Positions 1 to 7,546 of a stretch of 15,950 nt of DNA are shown one piece after another. Position 1 is the first letter of the stretch. The number at the start of each line of letters is the position of its first letter. This DNA comes from a bacterium. Its GTDB lineage: Bacteria > JAJVIF01 > JAGGVT01. Both the position numbers and the translations under genes were made by a program. Under the pieces are notes generated by a model that did no database searches, was not told the origin of the DNA, and saw nothing but the letters and a program-made list of their open reading frames with translations. The DNA is taken from assembly GCA_021157815.1 (NCBI GenBank), contig JAGGVT010000097.1, positions 1-15,950 of the forward strand. Direction: 5' to 3'.

Positions 1-80
1 GCTGACATCGGGAATTGCGCATTAGGGTAATTAATCGCAACTACTGCGTCTCAGTTTTTGTTTAATTGATTATCCGAGCC

Positions 81-339
81 TCGAACGTGAGAGCGTGTCG
101 GGAAAAGTTTTCCCCTGGGAGCGCTGGTTTCTAACCGGCACCTTGATTAGGTTAATAAAAATCAATTGAGCTTCTCTAAACTAACGACATACCAAAAAAT
201 ACGCTTTGAGTTAATCAACCATGTTTGTAAGATTCCCGTTTTTACATTTTAGTTACTCTGTTCAGGTGCCGGTTAGAAACCAGCGCTCCCAGAGGAAAAC
301 AAAGTCATAATTTGCATTCCCGACACCCTCTCACGTTCA
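81..339. repeat. Long imperfect inverted repeat, about 60-75 bp arms
   Basis: The left arm (81-142) and right arm (265-339) are inverted copies. The inner 28 bases of each arm (115-142 and 265-292) are perfect reverse complements. Further out both arms carry the GAACGTGAGAG and GTGTCGGGAA blocks, and the right arm has about 13 extra bases. The 122-bp spacer is AT-rich and has no credible ORF. No transposase lies nearby, so this is either a MITE/REP-like element or the remains of one. It sits upstream of the promoter at 382-410. The rest of 1-381 shows nothing I can name. Confidence 0.85.
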
Positions 340-381
340 AGACGCGGTTTTCAAAGCTTGAATTTACAATTACATAACAAT

Positions 382-410
382 TTGCTGAAAATAACCATTA
401 ATGCTATAAT
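382..410 (+). promoter_or_regulatory. Sigma70-type promoter for the first lipoprotein gene
   Basis: The -35 box TTGCTG (382-387) and a perfect -10 box TATAAT (405-410) are separated by 17 bases, and the -10 has an extended TGC just before it. Transcription would begin near 417 and leave a leader of about 200 nt before the start codon at 622. This is the best promoter match in the window. Confidence 0.7.
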
Positions 411-529
411 ATAATTGTCTCTTAAATGGAGGCACCGTTAGTTGTTTCACCATTTTCCACATACACCGACGGGGGTTGTTGGTGTGAAGTAAAAAGTAAT
501 ATCGCAGTATTAATGCTAATGAGGAGAGG

Positions 530-564
530 GGTGCGTTTTTGTTTTTCACCGGGGATAACGCACC
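530..564 (+). promoter_or_regulatory. Hairpin in the 5' leader of the first lipoprotein gene
   Basis: GGTGCGTT (530-537) pairs perfectly with AACGCACC (557-564) around a 19-nt pyrimidine-rich loop. It lies in the untranslated leader, about 57 nt before the chosen ATG. It could be a regulatory or mRNA-stabilising structure. No known riboswitch consensus is recognised, and there is no T-tract, so it is not a typical terminator. Confidence 0.35.
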
Positions 565-621
565 TAATTGAATTTAAAATTTCCAGCGGAGCCTGTTATG
601 GACTCCAAAGGGAGGCGCATT

Positions 622-3429
622 ATGCATTGTACAAAACAGATAGGATTGTCATTTCTTGTTTTTATACTTTTCGCACTTGTTGGATGTTCCGGCGGTGGCA
701 AAGGACCAATTGAGCCCGGATTGAATTTACCCGCCGATGAAATGCCATCCTCGAACAACGAAACAGCGATTTACACTCCTGATGGCATGTTGGAGGGAGG
801 AACTCTCCCCATGCTGTTTGGCATTTACGAAGTTGAGCTGAACCTTGACGCTCTGGAAGGGGATATACATCCATTCAGGACAACGGATGTTCTCGGCGAC
901 AGTTTCATGGTTGATATCACGCCGTTTCTTACGATAAAGCCATGCGCCGATTGCGTTGATATCAAATCAATCGCGCTATCATCTGAGGGTTATGTTGAGG
1001 TAACATTCCAAACGAAACACCCGTTTGATACATCCAGACGCTACGATCTCCACGTGTTCGACCTTCGCGGGATAGTTGTAACCGGCGATAATACGAGGCA
1101 GTTCGACAAAATCAGAATCGACATGGACAACAACGGTTCATACGAAACTCCCACAAGGGGAAATGTGAATCTGCTTGCCAACGCCGATGGATTCACGTCG
1201 TTTTATAATACCGTAGTCCAGGGCTATCTTGGTGTTGTTTTCGACAGCAATATATGCCCGTATAAAAACATGTGGGTAAATCCCGCCACTGAATCGCCCA
1301 AATCCAATTATAATCCGAACAGCCAGTATGGTTTTTCCGATTTGGAAAATCCGACGGGGCATAATGTGTTCCCGATGGGCAGCACATTTGATGATCCTTT
1401 TGCCCAAACGACATTTCAGTTGGATTTAACGGGTTATGAGCAACTTACATTCCTTTTCATTCTTGAGGCAAGTTACGGGCACACCACGACACGCTGGACA
1501 AGAAAGGAACCGCGATTTTTCCTGCCGGAATTCCATCGCAAGGAGGCATGGCAGGTTGTCGCAGAATTGACAAACAACGAATTACGATCCGGCGCGCCGA
1601 CATCCAGCGCGACGCTCGAACTTTCTGCCATCGACTGGCAGGCGGGAATCACTCCGACAGGCGCATGGAATTATGAAACATCCAATTTGGATGAAATCCG
1701 CCACTCATCGGATGTGAAGCAGATTGTGATAGACATACCAAATGTACTCGCCGATCCAATCACAACCAGCCTTGCGGATTTAACCTCCGGTACAGGAACA
1801 TTTAATGAACCGTACAGATGGGAATTCGAAATTCTGAACGAACTGTCAGCGAGTGAGGGGACATACTGGGGACTGGTCGCTGTTCGCGATGATCTTCAGG
1901 GAACCAATGATGTGCCGTGGGGAGTTTCCGGCGACGTCCTTAATCCGGTTCAGGTATTCGATTTAACTACATACCAGTCATTCCCGGTATTAATCGAGTA
2001 TGTAAACACGCCTCCGGTTGCGGATGTTGATGTGTCGCCGAATCCTGTGAGGGTTTGCAGTGATGTAACTATCTCGGTTGGCGCAAACTGTCAGGATCCC
2101 GATGGCGCGATTGTTATTTACGAATACATGTTCGACTATGACGGTGTCCCGGCGAATTTTGTAGCTGATGTAACCCAGAACAGTGTCGATCCCGATTTCG
2201 GCGATGATATAATTACGCAATATGATGAAACACAGGTTGGAACACATACAATCGCACAGCGAGTTACAGATAACGGGCCTGATTCCGATATCGATACGTT
2301 TGATTTGGACGTACAGGCAAATCAGGCGCCAACAGCGGAACTTCAGGATGATGACGCGGATGACATGGTTACGATATGCGATACTGTAACATTCCAACCC
2401 GGAGTCGGCTGCGGTGATCCGGACGGCACAATCATGCGATATGAATATGATTTCGACTACGACAACATAACGTTCAACGCGGATATAACACAAAACGAAA
2501 GCGATATCGATTTTGGCGATCCTGTTACGCACCAGTTTACAAATCCCGGTCCGGGCCCGTTGACCTTCATAGTTGCGATCCAGGTTACCGATGACGGCTG
2601 CCCTGATTTAACAGCAATCGATTCAACCATTTTCACAGTTGACCCGATAAGCGGACAGCTTGTATATGAGGATTTCGAAACAACTGCCGGAGGTTCCATA
2701 CCAACCGGCTGGGGAATCACGGGACATACCGGAGACGCATATTACCTGAACACAATCGGATTGGCATGCACGGATACAAACTGGCGGTGGGGTGTTACAG
2801 ACAATGGCGGACTGTGCGAGGGAAGTTATAATCGATTCCTCAACGAATCGGGAGCGAATCATCCAAACACTGACCCGTCGGAAACGTATCAAAACAGGGG
2901 CAATATTGTCTATACGCCTGAATTTACAGTACCGCCCAACGGCGCGACAGTTACAATCCGGCATAATTACAACATGCTGTACGGGGTTTTAGACGGAGTC
3001 CGATATCTTGACGGCGGCAGAGTAATTCTATCTGTGGATGCCCCCGGTACAGTTGATTGGGACGATTTCTGTAATTATAGTGACGGTTCAGCACCTTTCG
3101 ACAATAAGCCACTTCGTCCGTTACCACGAACAAGTGGCCCGAATTTCAGCACAATAACCACTTACGCAGTACCGACACATCCATTGTGGAACATGCAGGC
3201 TCACGCCGGGTCAAGCAGTGGATGGGTAACCAGCACTTTCTCTATCCCAAATTCATACGCATGTGAAACGGTAAGGCTGGGATTCCTGTTCGCGTCAGAT
3301 GATCTGCTTCTGGGATACCTTTCCAGCCCACCAGCGTCGTTTTATACGGATTGCACCCAGAGTGGATACAGCAACATATTTCCGCAATGGGGATGGCGTA
3401 TCAACTGGGTCGATATAACGTCGAATTAG
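622..3429 (+). CDS. Secreted lipoprotein with two PKD-like domains and a C-terminal jelly-roll (MAM-like) domain
   Basis: This is a predicted outer-membrane surface lipoprotein of 935 aa; its function is unknown. The ATG at 622 is preferred over the TTG at 568 or ATG at 598. It has GGAGG 6 nt upstream, and it puts a clean signal peptide (MHC-T-K-Q then a hydrophobic run) directly before the lipobox LVGC, with Cys22 followed by SGGG. Residues about 60-460 form a beta-rich base domain with ITPF, YDLHVFDLRG, KEPRFFLPEFHRK (residues 295-307) and IDWQ (residue 337 on). Residues about 464-565 and 568-675 are two PKD-like modules, each with a DPDG turn and a YEY-x-FDYD strand. From about 680 (YEDFETT) to the end runs a jelly-roll/MAM-like domain ending GWRINWVDI. 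The gene at 4145 is a close paralog with one PKD module fewer. It is probably transcribed alone from the promoter at 382. No convincing terminator was found directly behind it. Confidence 0.9.
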   Translation: MHCTKQIGLSFLVFILFALVGCSGGGKGPIEPGLNLPADEMPSSNNETAIYTPDGMLEGGTLPMLFGIYEVELNLDALEGDIHPFRTTDVLGDSFMVDITPFLTIKPCADCVDIKSIALSSEGYVEVTFQTKHPFDTSRRYDLHVFDLRGIVVTGDNTRQFDKIRIDMDNNGSYETPTRGNVNLLANADGFTSFYNTVVQGYLGVVFDSNICPYKNMWVNPATESPKSNYNPNSQYGFSDLENPTGHNVFPMGSTFDDPFAQTTFQLDLTGYEQLTFLFILEASYGHTTTRWTRKEPRFFLPEFHRKEAWQVVAELTNNELRSGAPTSSATLELSAIDWQAGITPTGAWNYETSNLDEIRHSSDVKQIVIDIPNVLADPITTSLADLTSGTGTFNEPYRWEFEILNELSASEGTYWGLVAVRDDLQGTNDVPWGVSGDVLNPVQVFDLTTYQSFPVLIEYVNTPPVADVDVSPNPVRVCSDVTISVGANCQDPDGAIVIYEYMFDYDGVPANFVADVTQNSVDPDFGDDIITQYDETQVGTHTIAQRVTDNGPDSDIDTFDLDVQANQAPTAELQDDDADDMVTICDTVTFQPGVGCGDPDGTIMRYEYDFDYDNITFNADITQNESDIDFGDPVTHQFTNPGPGPLTFIVAIQVTDDGCPDLTAIDSTIFTVDPISGQLVYEDFETTAGGSIPTGWGITGHTGDAYYLNTIGLACTDTNWRWGVTDNGGLCEGSYNRFLNESGANHPNTDPSETYQNRGNIVYTPEFTVPPNGATVTIRHNYNMLYGVLDGVRYLDGGRVILSVDAPGTVDWDDFCNYSDGSAPFDNKPLRPLPRTSGPNFSTITTYAVPTHPLWNMQAHAGSSSGWVTSTFSIPNSYACETVRLGFLFASDDLLLGYLSSPPASFYTDCTQSGYSNIFPQWGWRINWVDITSN

Positions 3430-3435
3430 GAAAAA

Positions 3436-3468
3436 GTTAGCAGGTTAGCAGGTTAGTTGGTTAGTAAG
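3436..3468 (-). repeat. Short octamer repeat arm, inverted relative to the main array
   Basis: Just after the stop codon, CAGGTTAG occurs twice (3441, 3449), followed by TTGGTTAG (3457) and a flanking partial unit on each side. This is the same octamer as in the array at 3808-3951, read on the other strand. The two arms face each other around a segment of about 340 bp. Both arms finish on the inner side with GGTTAGTAA. Confidence 0.8.
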
Positions 3469-3481
3469 GAAGAAGCATTCG

Positions 3482-3529
3482 CCGGGAGATTCGGCACCCT
3501 TGCCTAAAAGTTGGGTGTATCAGCACCCC
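3482..3529 (+). repeat. Dispersed 48-bp repeat, copy A
   Basis: These 48 bases match the reverse complement of 15833-15880 with about five differences. Near the 3' end, GGGTGT and GCACCC can pair around ATCA. In copy B the same stem has a G-C pair in place of the wobble, so the fold is conserved. It lies in the non-coding spacer between the first two lipoprotein genes. Confidence 0.75.
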
Positions 3530-3597
3530 GTCGGTAAAAGTGAATCTCTTGAAAAAAATCGTGTGCCGCTCGTAGATCCCGAGTTTATCGAGGGCCT

Positions 3598-3620
3598 CAT
3601 AAAGCCGTCTCGGCTTTATG
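3598..3620. other. Perfect 10-bp stem-loop
   Basis: CATAAAGCCG (3598-3607) pairs perfectly with CGGCTTTATG (3611-3620) across a 3-nt loop. No T-tract follows on either strand, so it is not an orthodox intrinsic terminator, although it is the strongest hairpin downstream of the first lipoprotein gene. It may stabilise the 3' end of the transcript or be part of a repeat element. Confidence 0.55.
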
Positions 3621-3650
3621 GGTGATTTACAACGAAGTTACGCATTTTCA

Positions 3651-3682
3651 CCCACAAATCACAAAAAGACGTGATGTGTGGG
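3651..3682. other. Stem-loop in the lipoprotein spacer
   Basis: CCCACA pairs with TGTGGG and, after one mismatch, ATCAC pairs with GTGAT around the loop AAAAAGAC. With the neighbouring hairpins it suggests that the spacer folds extensively as RNA or single-stranded DNA. No known RNA family is recognised. Confidence 0.45.
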
Positions 3683-3722
3683 CGGCACCCGAGTATTTTG
3701 GGGAACCATTAGTCTTTAATCA

Positions 3723-3803
3723 CATGTAACCCGGTTTCCCTTAACCGGGGAAAATGGTGGCTAATCCAGGCAAGATCCCGGCGAAGGGACGCCGGGTTAC
3801 ATG
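3723..3803. repeat. 12-bp inverted repeat with nested hairpin, abutting the octamer array
   Basis: CATGTAACCCGG (3723-3734) and CCGGGTTACATG (3792-3803) are perfect reverse complements. Nested inside, CCCGGCG (3777-3783) pairs with CGCCGGG (3790-3796) in an alternative structure that competes for the right arm. The right arm ends four bases before the octamer array. Confidence 0.7.
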
Positions 3804-3807
3804 GTTA

Positions 3808-3951
3808 CTAACCTGCTAACTTGCTAACCTGCTAACTTACTAACTTACTAACTTACTAACCTGCTAACTTACTAACTTACTAACCTGCTAACCTACTAAC
3901 TTGCTAACCTACTAACTTGCTAACCTACTAACTTACTAACCTGCTAACCTC
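3808..3951 (+). repeat. Tandem octamer array, 18 units of CTAACYTR
   Basis: Eighteen consecutive 8-bp units, each CTAAC followed by CTG, TTG, TTA or CTA (the last ends CTC), run without a single indel. The variation is confined to positions 6 and 8. The array ends 22 bases before the putative -35 box of the second lipoprotein gene. The variant units are mixed, which points to repeated slippage or unequal exchange rather than one recent expansion. It is not a CRISPR: there are no spacers. Confidence 0.95.
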
Positions 3952-3973
3952 CTTTAAAATATTATATACTATA

Positions 3974-4002
3974 TTAATATTTCCACTAATTTATGCTAAA
4001 AT
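3974..4002 (+). promoter_or_regulatory. Probable promoter of the second lipoprotein gene
   Basis: The -35 candidate TTAATA (3974-3979) is 17 bases from the -10 TAAAAT (3997-4002), with an extended TGC before the -10, as in the promoter at 382-410. It would give a leader of about 135 nt. The -35 box is weak (4 of 6), so activity probably depends on the extended -10 or on factors binding the adjacent repeats. Confidence 0.5.
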
Positions 4003-4064
4003 GTATTCGGGTAAACGAAGTACATTCTAAGGCAGGTCTTCATGGCTATATCAGCCAGTTAACC

Positions 4065-4112
4065 AAACATCTCCAACCAAATTCCCTCGCGGCGATTTAC
4101 TAATAGATGTTT
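4065..4112 (+). promoter_or_regulatory. Inverted repeat in the leader of the second lipoprotein gene
   Basis: AAACATCT (4065-4072) and AGATGTTT (4105-4112) are perfect reverse complements separated by 32 bases, within the predicted untranslated leader and ending 17 bases before the Shine-Dalgarno GGAGG (4130-4134). It could form a leader stem or a protein-binding site. Confidence 0.35.
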
Positions 4113-4144
4113 GTATTCATCATGCATACGGAGGCATTTATTTT

Positions 4145-6601
4145 ATGTCAACGCGAAATTTGTATTTTTATTTTTTAGCAGTTTTTCTAACAATAGTGAT
4201 ATCCACCGGCTGCTCCAACAACAGCGACTGGAATCCGGTAACCATGCGCAACGATATTGATGATTCATCACCCGTTGATCAAATCCTTTTGGATAACATA
4301 TGTGCAGACATATCAGCGCCGGCGATTTTCGGCATATATGAAATCGAGTTCGATATAGCGAATCTGACAGCTGATATATGTCCAATACGGATATGCGACT
4401 TTTTAGGCGACTCTTATCATGTAAACATTACGCCGTATTTGTCAGCTGTGCCGTGTTCGGATTGCATTAATATCAGTTCAATAGCGATTAACGGCGATTT
4501 TCTTGATGTGGATATACAAACCAAGCATCCATATCAACCGGATACGCGATATGACCTTCATGTATTCGACATGCGCGGAATAGTCGTTTCAGGCGATAAC
4601 GTGCGGCATTTTGAGAATATCGGGATTGACTTTGACGGCAACGGCATATATGAAACCCACGCAAGCGGGAACATTGATCTTCTCGTACACCCGGACGGTT
4701 TCACATCGTTTTATGACGCCGCGGTTGAGGATTATCTTGGAAAGGAATTCGAGGGCAACATTTGCCCATATAAAAACCTGTGGGTGAATCCGGCAACAAC
4801 ACCCCCGGATTCGAATTACGACCCGTCCATTGAATCGCAGTATGGATTTACCGACCTTCAGCATCCGACAGGGCATAACGTATTCCCAATGGGAAGCGGG
4901 TTTGACAATCCACTGGCGACAACGTCCTTCAGATTGGATTTCTCAAATCTTGAAAATACAAGAATGATTCTCATCCTTGAGGCATCGTATGGCAATACAA
5001 CGCTGAAATTAACCCGCAAGGAACCGCGTTTTTTCCTGCCGGAATTTCATCGCAAGGACGCGTGGTTTGTCGGGGCGAATTTAGTCAGCAATGATTTAAT
5101 AGAAAATAATCCTGCAACGACAGCAGTGCTGCGGGTTGAGGTAATGGACTGGCAGGCTGGCTGCACACCCACTGACGGCTGGAACTATTTTGAATCGAAA
5201 CTGACTGAAACAAGATTCGCGTCTGATATTAAAGATGTTCTAATCGATATTCCAGGTGTTTTAAACAACAGAATTGATTTGACTCTTGCTGATATTCAAT
5301 CCGGCGATGGTTCCCCATCTGCGCCATATGTCTGGCAGGTTGAATTCGCAAATGAAGCGCAGGCGCCGTTTGGGACATACTGGGGACTGGTCGCGGTCAG
5401 GGATGAATTGGAGGGTTCGATAAACGCTCCGTGGGGAATATCTGAGAATGTTCTTCTGCCAATTCATCTAAGCGACATAACAACATATCAAGCGTTTGAT
5501 GTTTATATAGAGCAGTTCAATGTGCCTCCCGTAGCTGATCTCGCGGACAGTGACGCTGATAATGTAGTTGACAGCGGCGCTATTGTGAATTTCCAACCGG
5601 GCATTTTAACCGATGATCCCGATGGCGAGATAATCAGATATGAATATGATTTGGATTACAACGGCACTGATTTTGCAGTTAATCTAACACAAAACACCGG
5701 CGATCTTGATTTTGGCAATCCGATATCGCATCAGTTTATTAATACAAGCGGCTCCGACAGCTATGTTACAATCGCGTTGAGAGTTACCGACAACGGCGCT
5801 CAGGGATTGACTGATATCGACAGCACGACTTTCACAGTGCATCCAACCGCCGGATTGTATATATACGAGGATTTTGAAACGACACTTGGCGCCAGTTTGC
5901 CCTCCGACTGGGGAGTCGCCGGACGATATTCGCAATCGTATTTCCTGAACACTCTTGGGGAAGGGTGCCAGGATACATCATGGCGATGGGGTGTTACTGT
6001 AAACGCAATTCAGGGCGATGATGGCGAATCGCATTTTTTAAATGAATCAGGCAACGCGAATCCCGATATGGATGAGGGTTATGTCTATCAGAATCGCGCG
6101 ACAATAGCATACACACCTGAATTCACAATCCCCCCCACTGGCGCGACGCTTACAATCAGCCATTGGTTTGATTTCACCTACGAGGAAGTGATTACGAACA
6201 CAATTTTCCGTGACGGCGGCCAGCCGATTTTATCGGTGGAAAATCCGGGAACTGTTGACTGGTCTGATTTCTGCAATTCCGAGGAGTTGAACAATCACCC
6301 GCTCAGGTCGCTGAGCATAATTGGCGGACCTGTGGGTTACGGTTTCCTGATCGGGAATGTGTCCGGCAACCATCCGTTTAACGGATGGTCGTGCCATACC
6401 GGGGATTCAGACGGATGGATTACGAGCATGTATTCCATCCCCAGCATTTTTGCAGGCCAGGTTGTGCGTATCGGCTTCCTTTTCGGCTCCGATGACCTTC
6501 GGATAAGCATTGCGAACGACTGCGATCCGAACGACATATCACCGACAATAAACCCTGAACCGGGCTGGCGTATTAACTGGGTGCGGATTGAGTCGAATTG
6601 A
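4145..6601 (+). CDS. Secreted lipoprotein with one PKD-like domain and a C-terminal jelly-roll (MAM-like) domain
   Basis: This is an 818-aa paralog of the protein at 622-3429, predicted to be a surface lipoprotein of unknown function. Its start ATG has GGAGG 10 nt upstream, and the signal peptide ends in the lipobox STGC (Cys23, then SNN). The base domain (about 50-455) repeats the first paralog's landmarks: ITPY, YDLHVFDMRG, KEPRFFLPEFHRK from residue 292 and MDWQ near 334. A single PKD-like module (about 461-565, DPDG then YEYDLDYNG) is followed by the YEDFETT jelly-roll domain, which ends GWRINWVRIES. Relative to the first paralog the deletion falls on one PKD module. The retained one resembles the second PKD of that protein more than the first (shared FQPG, TQN and HQF). 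It has its own promoter and an intrinsic terminator, so it is probably monocistronic. Confidence 0.9.
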   Translation: MSTRNLYFYFLAVFLTIVISTGCSNNSDWNPVTMRNDIDDSSPVDQILLDNICADISAPAIFGIYEIEFDIANLTADICPIRICDFLGDSYHVNITPYLSAVPCSDCINISSIAINGDFLDVDIQTKHPYQPDTRYDLHVFDMRGIVVSGDNVRHFENIGIDFDGNGIYETHASGNIDLLVHPDGFTSFYDAAVEDYLGKEFEGNICPYKNLWVNPATTPPDSNYDPSIESQYGFTDLQHPTGHNVFPMGSGFDNPLATTSFRLDFSNLENTRMILILEASYGNTTLKLTRKEPRFFLPEFHRKDAWFVGANLVSNDLIENNPATTAVLRVEVMDWQAGCTPTDGWNYFESKLTETRFASDIKDVLIDIPGVLNNRIDLTLADIQSGDGSPSAPYVWQVEFANEAQAPFGTYWGLVAVRDELEGSINAPWGISENVLLPIHLSDITTYQAFDVYIEQFNVPPVADLADSDADNVVDSGAIVNFQPGILTDDPDGEIIRYEYDLDYNGTDFAVNLTQNTGDLDFGNPISHQFINTSGSDSYVTIALRVTDNGAQGLTDIDSTTFTVHPTAGLYIYEDFETTLGASLPSDWGVAGRYSQSYFLNTLGEGCQDTSWRWGVTVNAIQGDDGESHFLNESGNANPDMDEGYVYQNRATIAYTPEFTIPPTGATLTISHWFDFTYEEVITNTIFRDGGQPILSVENPGTVDWSDFCNSEELNNHPLRSLSIIGGPVGYGFLIGNVSGNHPFNGWSCHTGDSDGWITSMYSIPSIFAGQVVRIGFLFGSDDLRISIANDCDPNDISPTINPEPGWRINWVRIESN

Positions 6602-6639
6602 TGGTGTGGTTTTGAATATGGATGAACGGAATAATAAAC

Positions 6640-6668
6640 AACCCGGCATTTGATTATGCCGGGTTTTT
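6640..6668 (+). terminator. Rho-independent terminator of the second lipoprotein gene
   Basis: A perfect 10-bp stem, AACCCGGCAT (6640-6649) with ATGCCGGGTT (6656-6665), encloses the loop TTGATT. The 3' arm runs into a run of five T. It starts 38 bases after the stop codon. Confidence 0.9.
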
Positions 6669-6696
6669 GCTTGTTGTATTTTCCAAACCTCAATTG

Positions 6697-6712
6697 TAGA
6701 ATTAAGGTATGA
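6697..6712. repeat. Short direct repeat, left copy (TAGAATTAAGGTATGA)
   Basis: The 16 bases match 7728-7743 at 14 positions. The right copy includes the start codon of the prepilin-like gene. With the 40-bp direct repeats just inside, this suggests the roughly 1-kb TA-bearing segment between them was inserted or rearranged. It also contains TAGAAT, a passable -10 box 17 bases after TTGTAT at 6674. Confidence 0.4.
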
Positions 6713-6727
6713 TGAATCGCTAAATTT

Positions 6728-6767
6728 CATAATCAACTACGACATCAAGTATCGAATGAGAATAAAG
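6728..6767. repeat. 40-bp direct repeat flanking the TA module, left copy
   Basis: Forty bases beginning CATAATCAACTACG recur at 7547-7586 with 38 identities; the first 31 are identical. The two copies are 819 bp apart and enclose the complete DUF433/DUF5615 pair with its promoter region. Confidence 0.9.
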
Positions 6768-6812
6768 AGAGGGAAGTGATGTGGAGCGGACGAAGGTGAG
6801 ATGGATTTTGCC

Positions 6813-6859
6813 TTGATAATTCCTTTTCAGCATTGTATTCTGAGATTAGCGCTGAAAAG
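6813..6859 (+). promoter_or_regulatory. Probable promoter/operator of the toxin-antitoxin operon
   Basis: TTGATA (6813-6818) and TATTCT (6836-6841) are separated by 17 bases. A perfect 9-bp inverted repeat, CTTTTCAGC (6823-6831) with GCTGAAAAG (6851-6859), covers the spacer and the probable start site. Many TA operons are autorepressed by the antitoxin or the TA complex at such a palindrome. That role is inferred here from position alone. Confidence 0.45.
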
Positions 6860-6921
6860 AACATCATCGTGTATTTCCGACAAGGTTGTTGGAAAATATT
6901 GATGATTGGTTGGAGGTTTCC

Positions 6922-7173
6922 ATGGCTAAACAGAATCGGATAGAGATTAATCCCAAAATCATGATGGGAAAACCCGTGATACGCGGCACTAGAATTACTG
7001 TTGAGCTTATCCTTCGTAAGCTCAGTGAAGGCGCCACGGAGACGGATTTGATGGATGCATATCCGAAACTTACCGGTAAGGATATCAAAGCGGCAATAAA
7101 GTTCGCTGCCGATACCCTTTCCCATGAGGAAACTGTAATCACGGGTACATCAAAACGCAGAAAGATCAAGTGA
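6922..7173 (+). CDS. DUF433 family antitoxin
   Basis: An 83-aa protein that matches the small DUF433 family, whose members are usually found upstream of a PIN-like DUF5615 protein and are regarded as its antitoxin. Landmarks are IEINPKIMMGKPVIRGTRI near the N-terminus (residues 7-25), the helix VELILRKLSEGAT and the YPKLTGKDIKAAIKFAAD segment, which is the family's helix-turn-helix-like core. A short Lys/Arg-rich tail (TSKRRKIK) follows. ATG 6922 has GGAGG 5 nt upstream and is preferred to the TTG at 6886, which would add 12 residues outside the family core. The downstream gene begins 3 nt after the stop, so the pair is an operon. It would bind and neutralise the toxin and probably repress the operator at 6823-6859. 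Confidence 0.85.
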   Translation: MAKQNRIEINPKIMMGKPVIRGTRITVELILRKLSEGATETDLMDAYPKLTGKDIKAAIKFAADTLSHEETVITGTSKRRKIK

Positions 7174-7176
7174 TGT

Positions 7177-7536
7177 ATGAGATTTCTTGCCGATGAGAGC
7201 TGCGATTTTTGCGTTGTTCGTGCTTTACGCGCCAATGGCCACGATGTTCTTGCCGTTTCTGAGTTATCACCAGGAGTAGAAGATTCAACTGTTATAAAAT
7301 TAGCGATCAAGGAGAACCGGGTATTACTGACGGAGGATAGCGACTTTGGGCAGCTGGTTTTCGCGCACAGGTTGAAAAACGCCAGCGTAATATTTATAAG
7401 ATATCCTGTATCGGCAAGAATGCAACTAGCGGACGACATAGTGAAGTTTATTGAAAATCATGGGGATAAAATAGCAGGATGTTTCGTTGTGGCACAACCC
7501 GGTAGAACAAGAATAATTCACCCACCTCAGGATTAA
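7177..7536 (+). CDS. DUF5615 PIN-like toxin
   Basis: A 119-aa protein of the DUF5615/Mut7-C-like PIN-fold family, predicted to be a ribonuclease toxin. It begins MRFLADES, with the acidic pair that opens the PIN-like active site. It continues with LRANGHDVLAVSE and the second acidic cluster LTEDSDFGQLV, and ends with a strand and helix region (VIFIRYP, then CFVVAQPGRTRI). The length is usual for the family. It follows the antitoxin by 3 nt and has no obvious Shine-Dalgarno of its own, which fits coupled translation. No terminator is apparent after it; the 40-bp direct repeat begins 10 nt after its stop. The ribonuclease activity is inferred from the family. Confidence 0.85.
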   Translation: MRFLADESCDFCVVRALRANGHDVLAVSELSPGVEDSTVIKLAIKENRVLLTEDSDFGQLVFAHRLKNASVIFIRYPVSARMQLADDIVKFIENHGDKIAGCFVVAQPGRTRIIHPPQD

Positions 7537-7546
7537 CATTCTTACG

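Noticed and set aside
568-621. TTG start adding 18 residues to the first lipoprotein
   Set aside because: It would place a charged stretch before the signal peptide. ATG 622 has GGAGG at a good distance and gives a normal lipoprotein signal.
426-713. Possible small ORF (95 codons) downstream of the first promoter
   Set aside because: It overlaps the lipoprotein start in another frame, has no family-like features, and the region reads better as an untranslated leader.
1990-2532. 180-codon minus-strand ORF inside the PKD region
   Set aside because: It is the antisense shadow of a repetitive, strongly supported coding frame, and it shows no recognisable family or independent ribosome-binding site.
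3808-3951. CRISPR array
   Set aside because: The units are 8 bp with no unique spacers and no cas gene nearby, so it is a simple tandem array.
6864-7439. 191-codon minus-strand ORF over the TA pair
   Set aside because: It lies antisense to two well-recognised small gene families and has no protein-family features of its own.
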